Positions 27,901 through 39,900 of a DNA stretch of 64,000 bases are shown in pieces (position 1 is the first letter of the stretch; each line of letters starts with the position of its first letter). The notes beneath the pieces were generated by a model. The model did no database searches. It was not told the DNA's origin and was given only the letters and a program-made list of their open reading frames with translations. The DNA lies in the NCBI GenBank assembly GCA_963513935.1, contig OY740769.1:106371762-106435761 (forward strand), given 5' to 3'. The DNA is from Aphrophora alni. Lineage: Eukaryota; Arthropoda; Insecta; Hemiptera; Aphrophoridae. A program made the position numbers and the translations under genes.

Positions 27901-30900
27901 AAACTATGTAAATAAAATCTTACAAATTCCGTAATGTTTATTTTGGTGCATACTGTATTAGTCACTGATTTTTTATTTACAACTTTCAATATATAGAGGA
28001 ATTATCTGGACAAGCTGTATTAAATTTTTTACCAAACCATCTTAAATGTAATATACCACAAATACTTGTGAGCCTTTCTTTTCTCCCTTTTTGAACATGA
28101 GTGATCCAAGAAATTTCATCAATTTTAACTTAAATATGTTTTAACTTAAATAAAAATACATTTTTAAAATATACAAATTGAGACATATAAGATAACAATA
28201 CCTGTTGGAAGTTGCAGAAGACCCAAAGCTATTTCCTTAGCAACTGTTGTGCGTATTTCATCAGCTAGTAACAAGGCATTTATACGATACAATATACAAG
28301 GTAGACATACTGCTTGTCTCCACAATGAAGCAGGAAAAGGATGAATCATACACAACTCTGGAACTAGAATCTGCTTTTGTTCCAAGTTTTCTCTCTTTGC
28401 TCGTTTTGTTTCTTCACTGCTTGTAGGCAATGCTACTCCTTTTCGATTCACATACCTATAGTATCAAAATATACTTTGACCAAAAATAGTCATTCTGAAT
28501 GGAAATATTAGGTCTATCCTCAATTACATTCGAGCAAACTTTGTGCTGTAGAAAATAGTTTTTTTTATTTGATTATCAAAAAATTACAATAATATATGCT
28601 CAAATTTATTCCAGTACAAATTTGAGATGTAAATATATATATTTTATTCCATAAAACAATAATAAATAAATAAATTCAAAGGATATCTAATGAGTATAAC
28701 AAAAACTCTTTCAAAACAGTTAAGTTCATAATAATATTCAAATTCATTAATATAATGATTATTAAAATTTAAAACCATCATAGGTTTTGTAGAAAGAGTA
28801 CAAAAACAATAACCAACACAAAACCTACATTATAGTAAGTCATTCTGTTTTAAACCATTACTAGAAGGTCTTAAATTACAGTGAAACATTAATATAACAA
28901 GTATGACTTAGAGAGAGAAACCGGATATAATGACCAAAAATATTAATTCACCTCAATTGTACATAATTTCGATACAGATGTATGAGCCCTTGAAATTTCA
29001 AGCTAAGCTGAGTCTAGATTTGGGCTCAGTTAGACCTCAAATGTCGGACAAGGACCCAAAAACTACCGAGCTCTAGATATTTTTAATTCGGCTCGATTTT
29101 ACAAGCCTGGCATAGATATTTTACCATGGCTTGATTTCCGAGCCCAATACGGTTTTATGAGCAAGGCTCAAACTGAAAGAATAATACTGCAATGAAAGCT
29201 CGATATAAAAGAACTGATAAAAAAGAGAAAAATAGTCTTTTTGACATCGGATATTAAACCAATGAAGTTATCTAACTTTTCAGTCTCTCTTTTCATAAGA
29301 GAAAAGCAGGTTTACATTAACATGTGTCAACCAGAGGAAGTTACCGGGAGAAAGGAAGTAAGCTGCTCAAGTGATATCATACTTGTCCACTTCAAATACG
29401 TCAATATCAATACCCATCAGTATTACTGAAGCGTTAAACACACAGAAAACAAAATGTCCCCATTTACATTTTAATTTGAACAGGTAATTAAAAAGTAATA
29501 AATTATAACTCAAAGTAAAATTTAATTTATTTCCATTGCGTTAAATTTCAAGAAGATTGAGAAATTTTACAATTTATATTCAGTTGTACAGTGTCATAAA
29601 CACAATCTTTATTATTTTTTGGCGAAAAACCACTGCAGTAATTATCGCCTTCAGAAAAATGAGCATAAAATGGTTCCATATTAAAAACCTACAAATAAAA
29701 ATAAAACTATAAACAATACCATAAAATTGAACAAAATTAACAAGACTAAAACTAGTTAACAATTGTAAATAAACAACAACATAACACTTTACAAGGTTGT
29801 AAAGAGACCCTGCAACAAGTTAACAATGATAAACACAATTAACAACAAATATTACAGGGCTATAATAGAGCTATGCAATGAAGTCAACAAGGATTTTTTT
29901 TTTGAGCTGCTGTAAAGGAGCTCTGCAATAAATGAATAGAATTTTTTTTTAATTTCATCAAATTTTATGCTAGATACCTGAAACAATTTTTTTTTTTCAG
30001 TGAATTTGAAAACTTTAAATGGTGAGGTACACGAGACTGTTATAGGCAAGAGTTCAGGAAGATTGAGAAGTCTCGATCAGGTCAAGCTACAGGCTCAGTC
30101 AAGCAGCCTAATTGGCCCCTTTTTAATTTATATTAATTTTTTAAAGACTCCCTGACAACACAAAAAATAATTACAATTTTGGTAGAAGAGGAATCTCTTA
30201 ACCATTATAGATAAGACATTTCAGAGATACAACATGACACTATATCAGAAGTTGTAATAAACAATGATTCTGAAAACAATTTTTTTCTAAAAGGGTTGAT
30301 GAAACTGCAGCTACACTGAAACGAGCTACAAAGATAGATAGACAAAAGCAGTCACTTCTGTAACTCAAAAGAAAGAAAGAAACTATTAGAAAACGATGTG
30401 AGTGAAGACGAGGATGAAGACCTACTATTTAAAAAGATTTTATTATAAGACTTTAAATCACTACCAAGAGAGAAAAGAATGTTTTTTTAAAAAAATTAAA
30501 TACCAAGAGTTGCTTTACAATGTAGTTTTAGCTAACAATGGGATATCAGTATTCTCCTCATATTCAACATCTTCACATTTATCATACGAACGCAATGAAA
30601 CTTCTGTTGAATGTCAATGTGCTGGGGAGATTTCGTTCTTAGACTAATAAAAAACACTTTAAACATTATGTTCAAAATCCTTATTAATTTATATTTCTAA
30701 AACTTTTATCAGAATTGTCTAAATTTTAGTTTAATAAATTTATGTTTTAAAATACATTTATCATGATTATTGTACACAATTTTTCATAATTAAATAGTAA
30801 ACATGAATTTTGCATTTTTCTTTTTCTTTATTATATAATTAAAATGGTTTTATTATTGTACTACAAAATATTGATTTATAAAGGATGATTGGTCATGTAG

Positions 30901-33900
30901 CAAAATTCAAAATTTGGAAAAAATCAAAACTTTCTTACCTTAAAGTTCTCACAAGCCTTTCTTCTAGAGAAATTTGATCACAATAGTTTAGTTTAACTTT
31001 CTGAACTTTTCTTGCACTTTACTATGAATAAAATAAAATGTACTTTTCAACATTCTCATATATTCAAAAAAATTATCCTCATGACATAATAATTTACAAA
31101 ATAACATGTGGAATTCTCCGTCCTGCTTCCTTTCTTTGTTTATGTCATGTTCCCACAATCTTTCGCCAAGAAGTCTTAACTTCCATATTCTCCAATAGCA
31201 GTAACTTACGACGTATTCTCCTTGACGCCACCTTACAAACTGACAAAACTGCACAGCTTGAAGACGTATTCTGTGTGGTTATGCTAGATATGACAGATAA
31301 GGAAGAAATGCAGGAAAACCTGTTGCACGCTCCGGAATGGATTCTATGTGAACTTAGCCTTACACCTTAAGCTATATGCACAATTTTTATAAAGTGTAAG
31401 ACATTAACACGTTAAGTGCCAAGCCAGTTGTGCCACTTTTATTATACAGTGCCAACTTAAAAAAACCATTTTAATAACATAACCTGTATATATGTGGTCT
31501 TATGGTTATATGGAGAACTGATTTTTTGAGAAATTGTTTTAAAAAACATTCAAAAAAATGATCGGCCGATCGGCCCGGCATGTCATTTTGAATACCATAT
31601 TTTGTTTGGAATTTGACGTGTCAGCCGATTGGCCGACCGTACTTTTGATCGATTTCCTAGGATAATTTAGGTCTGTGATGTTGGTAACACATGACTCAGT
31701 GGTGGGAAACGCGTTGAGTAACTGCACGTAAACATCATGTCGACATGGTTCAAACTGGAAAGCGGGATCGAAGAGGAAATGTCATTTTCAAGCCTCTTGC
31801 AATAACAGAGTACAATGAGCAAAAACCCGGCTTCGATGTTGCTGATCAAATGTCGTCGTACAACTCAGCAGTACGAAAAACACTAAGATGGTATCATAAA
31901 GTTGCAGTACATACATTTACTAATTGGCACCTACATTGTAAATGCTTGGCTCGCTTACAAAAGCAATGTAGGACCACGACCGCAACACCAATACTTGTCA
32001 ATAACAGATTTTTAATGCTTTCATTTTGCTTTCAAAATACTTTCATCTTACAGTTTAGACAGTAATAATATAAATAAATGATTAAAAAAAAGTTAATTGT
32101 AAATAAATAACATTATTAAACAGTTTTAAAAATTGCTTTCCAATTTTGTAATTGTTCAATGTTTTATATAAAAATATGCAAAATTTATTATTTTGCTTAC
32201 CGTAATAGTTAACTTTTATACGTGTATTTTAAAAATACATAACAACTGTAGAATATTCAAACTGTATATTACTTGTTTTAATGCATTAATCCATAATTTT
32301 AACTGAAAATTTCGCTGCCGTACCAATCGGTACGCCCAAATTAACATATTGTTGAGGTATTTTATTTGGTTGTTACGCAACACTATCTAAAGATAAGAAA
32401 ATGAAATATCTACGGCTATTAGCTACAATCTTCTATATTTCACTTAGTGTATGTGTTTTCCGCTAGTTTGCAACACTTCCTGATAAAAGACTCTAAAATA
32501 AAATCTTGCATTGACGGCAGTGTCGTACCGATCGGCCGACACACCACTTTAACTATGAGCTTGCTGCCGTACCAATCGGCCCCCCATGGCACTTAACGTG
32601 TTAAATATGTGTTTTCCGCTAGGTTGCAACACTTCCTGATAAAAGACTCTAAAATAAAATCTTGCATTGACGGCAGTGTTGTACAGATCGGCCGATACAC
32701 CACTTTAACTATGAGCTTGCTGTCGTACCAATCGGCCCCCCATGGCACATAACGTGTTGAAGCAAAATATAGATACGACGTTTGGTTCCCAGTTTTGATA
32801 ATCTTCGAACATTTTTGATTTCAAATCAAAAATGTTCTGTTAATAAAATATGTATTTGTTAAAAAGTACGTGAATGAAATGGGTTTGTATCCTTCGGTTC
32901 GATCGAGAGCGTCATTTCCCATCAATTACATCTACTTTTCTTTTCCCACTATAATGGTTTCTCCATATTGCCCATTCCAAAACAAAAGATTGACATTATA
33001 CTGATTATTATTTAATGTAAAATTTATCGGAAACTTTAAAAAACTTGAGCTCGATAACAACTTGAGCTTGTTAATTAAAAGCTTGAGTTTGTTACAAAGT
33101 TCATGCTCATAAATAAGTCAAGTATGGTAAAAGCTTGAGCTTGATTAAACCTTGAGCTTGTAAAAAGCTTGAACTTAGTAAAAGGTAGATATCGGCTTGA
33201 TTTACTAAGACTCGGCTCAAATTAAAAAATCTGGGCTCGCATACAAGTGCTGTTTTTATATCTCAAAAACTAATTTATACTACAGTACAACCTCGTTAAG
33301 TCGGATCTCTGGGTAACCCGGACCGGTTTGCAATAAATAAACATAAATATAATTTAATATAAAATATGCATTTGCTATTTATTTATAATAAATATTTTGG
33401 TAGCGTTATTGCTTTATAAGAGTGCATAATCGTATCATATTGCACGGTGATCGTATTTCTGGATGTATATTATTATATAATGTCAATATTTTTTCTTTCC
33501 ATTACAGTATTAAAATATTTTATTATTTTATTTGAATATTTGAATATTTCACTAAAATAAAAATGTCTAGTGATACTTTTAATTATTCTTATGTTCTGAA
33601 GAAAAACCTTTTCCAACTAATTCAAGTTAATAGGAATCTATTTCATATAATATAAAATCAAGAGAGAAAATGTAATCTTGTTTCGATTAATACAGAGTCA
33701 AATAAATAATATTTGTAATTGTATAGCCTAATTAAAGTTTGTGTAAAAAACATATACTTCTTATTTGACAAATCCTTAATGAAAATGGTATTTCAATTTA
33801 ATCTCAAGAAGAAAATATAATTCCTGTCAAGGGAATCTCAAAAATAAATTTCACATTTGCATCTTGAAAAAAATATCTACTCCCGAACCGAAGAAAAAGC

Positions 33901-36900
33901 TTAAAATCCCATTCCAATCCTTTCCAGTTATTTTTTGTATAATTCTCACTCTAATCCTCAAGTAAGAGAACTAATCCTAGTTTCTTCTTCTTCTTTTAGG
34001 TGGCTTGACAATTTCAGCACACAAGCCACAAGGGAATAGGTTTAGTCCCATTTCCATTTCTGTCCCAAGATAAAAATCTGATTCTGCACACCTCTAAAAA
34101 CTAAATACTTCTGTTATGATCTAAAACATAATTAATATAATTAACATTAATTTAGAGTGATATCCAAAATATAATGTTAAGATCCTTCTTACCTTGGAGT
34201 TAAAAAATTCAAGCGAGCAGATGTGTGGTCTACATCAAGAAGAGGTTGTTGTGTATTCTGTACTTGAATACCATACTTCTTCAGATAATATTCTTCAAAT
34301 GTTTTGTAATCTGACCCCGGGAAAGAAGATTTAGGGTTCAGATGAGCACAAATTTCAGCAACATAGAAATACTGAAAAGAAATTTACAAATATTGAATAC
34401 TATTGATATTTTGTAGTAGAAAATTTTAGTCGATTTTTTTTAATACTGTAAATTAGCTTTTATAAATACTTTAAAATCATCTTGTATATTAGTAAACCAA
34501 TAAAATATAGGACAACAGAATTTTACATAATAACTGAATTGACAAAGAATCTTTTTCCCATGAATAAACCCTACATGTTAAAGGCTTGAGCTTTATTATT
34601 TATAAAAGTAAGTTATGAATATTTTCTTCATCACATTGAGATTTATTAGATAAAGTCAACAACTTTCAAAACTTAATTATTTTATTTCCAATTCATTGCC
34701 TAAATAAAAATAATATTTACCTGTGGCTGATCCTGGTTTCGATACCATGGCATTACAACAGCATCATGATACTTTAAAGAGTCAAAAGTAAAAGTAGTTC
34801 TATCTTCATCTGTAATAAGATGAGGCATATCATCTTTATGGAGATATATTAACTCTAGAAATTCCCAGTCCACATCAACAGATCCACTGTCAGCTATAGA
34901 AAGTAAATAATATTTTATAACACAAATTATTATATTTTATTATCTTTGTTAGTAGATACATGGAAAATCATTATCAAACATCATTGTCTGAATTATTATC
35001 AAGAAAGATAAGAGGTGAATAAAATAATGAAGCCAGAACTTAATGACCCAAGAGATTTAAAAAATAGTAGATAGACTTGATAGTAAAACTACTATGTAAA
35101 CTATCTCACAATAAGTACTTTTGCATACTTTTATATGTACCTTACTACAACTATAATTTTAAAATCTCGGTAATTACAACTAAAACTACTTAAGAGTAAG
35201 ATTACACAAATATTAAATATATCCTACGGACGAGTTAAAAACATAACAGGTCACAGATTCAATTCTACATAGCGCCAATAAAAGTAATAATGTTCTTGTG
35301 TAAAGACAACGCAGCAGTTATTCTAAGTCAAAAAAAAATTAAATCAATAATCTAACTTGGTCTTTTAAGATGTTTTATCAACTACAAATTTTAATTTATA
35401 TGTCATTTCTACAAGGAACATAGAAAAGCAGAATGTAATAATAAAACTCGTCAGTATTGTCCACAAGTTTTTGCCTGTTTGTGTTTGTAATTCAACACTC
35501 CATAACTTATTCTCTCGAAACTGAATAGTTCTACTATAAATCTTACATAGTGGAATAACCATGGAAACACATAGCAATTTGCATTTTTCCGTGCTTAACC
35601 TAACACAAGCTAGAGGACAAATGATTCAATTTAATATCTAGGAGTCACATTTGAAAGAATTTGGCGGATGATGAAGCACGTCAAAACAACAGTTGCAAAG
35701 GAATAAAAGTTACTGCATATTTGAGTAGTCTTATGTCGAACAAAGGAGGGCCAAGCAATTATCAAATGAGTGTTAGAATATCTTCTCATTACTGTAGTGA
35801 TTTCGTTATTCCGCTAATTAATAACTCTCACTAAAAATTAAAATTATTCAAGACCAGAAAAACTTTCAGGGGTGTTTTCAACAACTCTTGATGTCAAACT
35901 CCTTTTACTCAGTGAGGGATTTCCTCAGCCACAGGTGTTGTAATTTTCTTTGATAATGATTATTACCCAGATAATATTAATTCAGTTGTATTTCTGGGTG
36001 CTTCTTGGAACAATTATTTGATTCTGTGATGATATTGCTTATCCAGGGATTAAATGTGGGATAATATGTTGTTTGTTATATCATTTTTAATATTATTGTA
36101 CACCTGCTATCCAATGTGTATTATTTTGTATAAACAGAAGGAAAAAAATACAAAATAAATCTATAATGCATTTTATACTGTTTATACAGAAATAATTTAG
36201 TAAAGAAGACTAGTTTTCAGTAAGTTCAGGAAAGAGTAAAAAAGAATGGCACTTCATGTCTGCAGTAAAGCATACCATACTGTTTCTACTGAAGTAGATG
36301 TGATTTCTGTGCTATCACACTTCAAGTAAAAAGAAGAGTTGGGAGGTATTTAGTGCTGGTAGAAGCAGCAGGAAAACCAGGAGATGACTATTACCTAGAT
36401 AGAAAGCAAGAGGAATGGACACAAGAACCTGAGAAAGTAGCCAACATGAACACAAAGAGTCTTATGCTTGACCTCAAATTGTTGTTGGAAAGGAAATAGG
36501 GGGAAATATAGCTACAACCTGATACAAATCCTCAGAGGTCGTGGCTACTTAGGTAGCTAGAAAAAATACTTTGCCATTAGTGAGACAGAATACTGTCTAT
36601 ACTGTCCTGAAGCAAACCAGTTTTCTGCTTTATGTTTGGTTGCACAAGATGGAGGCGCCAAGGGGAGTAACAGAAGAATCCTGGGAGAGTTGAAAAGGTT
36701 GAAAGTTTATGTCGTCAATTAAGCGCCTGGTTTCCTCAATCAAATAATGACAGAAAGAGAAAGGGTGGATAATAAGGAAAATTTCCTGTAAAATAAAAAA
36801 GTGTTAGAAGACAACAGACCCGCATCCTGAAGTAATGCCAAAAGGTGGTCCCAGGATGTCACAGCAGCAAGTAAAATTAAAAGAAAGTTATCTAAGAAAT

Positions 36901-39900
36901 AACAAGCTTTCAAATAAATAAATAAACCTATAACTTGTTGTTTAAAATCAAGTCTATATGTTGTTCTTATTTTTGTATATGTTATTTTCTTAAACTAGAC
37001 TATAAACATTGCATAATTCAAGAGATTGTTATTTTAGTGTACTATATCACAACATTGAAGATACGGGTGTAATAAAAATGGTGAACTATCTTTATTACTA
37101 ATTTTGAAAAATAAAGGAAAAATACAAGTTTATGGATCAAAAGGGGAAAAAAACAGAAAATAAAAATTATTATAAATATTTTGAGTTTTAATATACCACG
37201 AATTAGAGAGAAAGAAAAACATTTCTGGAGTATTTTAAATGTCATTTAATCATTTGCTTAAATAAGGAGTGAATGCTAATTTACAATGCTGAAAAATATT
37301 CTCTGCAGTAACTATTAAGGCATCTTTGTTACGATCATTCTTTTGAGTTTTTTGGTAGATTGACAAGGATTATCTTACTCAAATTTACAGAAATTCAAGC
37401 ACAATTGTGTCAAAATACTATTATTTCAGAGGTTCCAAAACACAACTGCTACTTAACCTTTCATATTGTGATTCACCGGACAGTCATTTTAAAAATAGAA
37501 AACAAAATTAATAATGTAATAATCTGGTTTTTCAAAACAGGAGAATTAAAATAAATCATGTTATTGATATTTCATAGATTTTATATTAATCCTCCTGTCC
37601 ATTTAAACAAAGGTAAAATCACAAAGCCTAAGACAATGGAAATATCATTAGGCTTACAAGGTTAAACAAAATCTTCAAGACAATCAGTTCCACCAAAGTC
37701 AAGACTTAATTATATCAAACGTCAAGAAATTGGTTTCACACAATTGAACATTGTTAATGCAAACTACAACTATAAACTATATAACATAAAATCAGCAATA
37801 CTGATGGAATAAAATCCTTTAATCATTAAAACTAAATAAGTCATGTGACCATTTTAACCAATAACAATGAATAAATCTTAAAATCTAAAACTAAGAGATG
37901 AAAGGGCCAGATAACTAAATTAAAAACATAAAAATAATAAAATATAGTGTAATTAAACAAGTACAAATTTATTAAATCGAATGTTTTTTAAAGAAAACTA
38001 GTATCTATAAAATTAATCTTATATGTTTTTAATAATAGTAATAAAGTAAAAAGGTCCATTCTCTGCAACCAAATTACAACAATTTAGTCTTCTTTTTATA
38101 CTCTCTACTAATTGAGAAAGTGAATAGAGTTTACGAAATTTCATAATTGTGTGCTTTTCTATTTGTGTACTACAGTAGAACCCCTCAAACTCGACACAAT
38201 GTGGACTTTAAGGTTGTCGAGTTTGGGGGTTGTCGAGTTTTAGGGAACTTTGGTATTTAATGGTTAGGTTTGCAACAAATACTCATAATTATTTTAAATA
38301 ACTGTACATTTATTGATTATCAATGATTAAACGTTTATTGCAAAAAAGTCCCTGCCTGACAACAAAAAAATAGTGTGTTCAATCACACATTAAAATAAAT
38401 TTATCGATGGGTCAAATGAGATTTAAAAAGTGTTGGCCTTGTACAATAGGTTTAGTAAACTAAAAAGACCTATCCTAATATGCTGTAATAAAATTTACAG
38501 TAAAGTCTACAGTAAAAAACAGACTGTCCATTAAATATTTTTAAAGATTAAAACAATTTTATATAAAAAACCATTATAGCGAAGTTAGCATTGTTTGAAA
38601 AAACTTTTGATTGATCTTTGTTTTTCATTTTCGACTGGACGTCTGGCAGCTTCATCTCGAAGTCGCCGAAGAAAAAGAATGTCCATACCAAACACAGTCC
38701 AATACAAATGCTATAAATTGAACTGCTGATCGCATATAATTAAGAGTCGGATCATTTTTCTCACATGGTTAAGACCTTTATTACAAAACTTGAATCATAG
38801 TTCTACGACGCTCCGTTGAATTGTTATGACAAAAGACTTGCCGCTTACTTTAATGGAATCGGTGCTAATGACCGGTAGCATCCGGGTGGTTAGGCGCTTA
38901 GGTTCACAACAATATGAATGTTTTGACAACAAATGTTTAGGGCTGTCCTGGTCTACCTGGACCCTTTATCTTTAACTTTGGCCTCTACTATACAGTAGGA
39001 TTAGAAAGTGGCTAGACAAAGGAGCATCCCTCACAGCTGTATAAACAAAAGTAACAAGCCTCAACCTCCGGGCATCTGGCAGGCGCACATGGCGTAAAAC
39101 AATGCAGTGAAAATGACCTTGGAAATCCCATGCTCCTTGTCACTGGCCCTGTCGAGTTTGACGGAATGTCGAGTTTGAGGGGGTCGAGTTTGAGGGGTTC
39201 TACTGTACTAGATGATACCAAGGACCACTTTCCAAGGTAAGCCTGTGTCTCCTATCCATGCAAAATTAAACTAAATAATAAATAAAAGTGTATTTTTTTA
39301 AAGTGTAGCTTAAACATATATAAAGTCAAACATATAACAAATAGTGTACTTTAAAAAATATAAATATAAAACCAAAGCTCTCAAGAATGAAATATTTTAA
39401 ACGAGGAATTTAAAAAAATTAATTGAGGCAAATATACTGAAACAGCAGCAAGGGGAAATCCTCCTCAGATTTTACCAAATATCCATCCAGAGCTATCATT
39501 GTAAAAAAAAAAAAAAAAAAAAAAAAACCCTAGATGGCACACATAGACTAGTAGCTGATTTTAAAAGGTCGACCAACAAATTAAACAGAAAATTTCCCTA
39601 TACCATCAATAAATTTGGATTAATTAATGCACAATATTCAGTAAATTAGATTATTCAAAATCATTTTTTCCAACTGAATGTTGATGAAGCTAGTAAATCA
39701 TTTTTAATCATACATACCCAAGACAACATATAAAGATACACGTAAATCTTCCCCAAGGATTAAAATCTTCGTTAGCAATATTTCAAACAAATTTTAACCA
39801 AATTCTTAGTAATCACCATAATTCAAAATGTCTAGCATATACAGGGTGTTTGAAAAGTCTGGGTACGGCTTAATATTTTACAAACCATAGCAGAAAACAT

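Larger units (their letters stand above)
22393..28201. other. Dicer-1 intron, 5.8 kb
   Basis: Contains an inverted pair of Penelope-like tails (23.5-23.7 kb), a LINE fragment (23.9-24.7 kb), the virus-like cluster (24.7-26.6 kb) and a BESS-motif fragment (27.2-27.7 kb). The segment 26.6-27.2 kb has coding-like but unassigned readings. 22.4-23.5 kb is AT-rich with a C run at 23153-23165. Confidence 0.6.
28456..34192. other. Dicer-1 intron, 5.7 kb
   Basis: Contains a possible pogo-type end at 28875, GAGCTC-rich patches at 28.98-29.17 and 33.03-33.24 kb, Harbinger halves (30.2-31.3 kb), a short piggyBac element (31.4-32.76 kb) and a solo Tigger-type end at 33283. 29.2-30.1 and 33.4-34.1 kb are AT-rich with nothing recognised. 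Confidence 0.6.
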
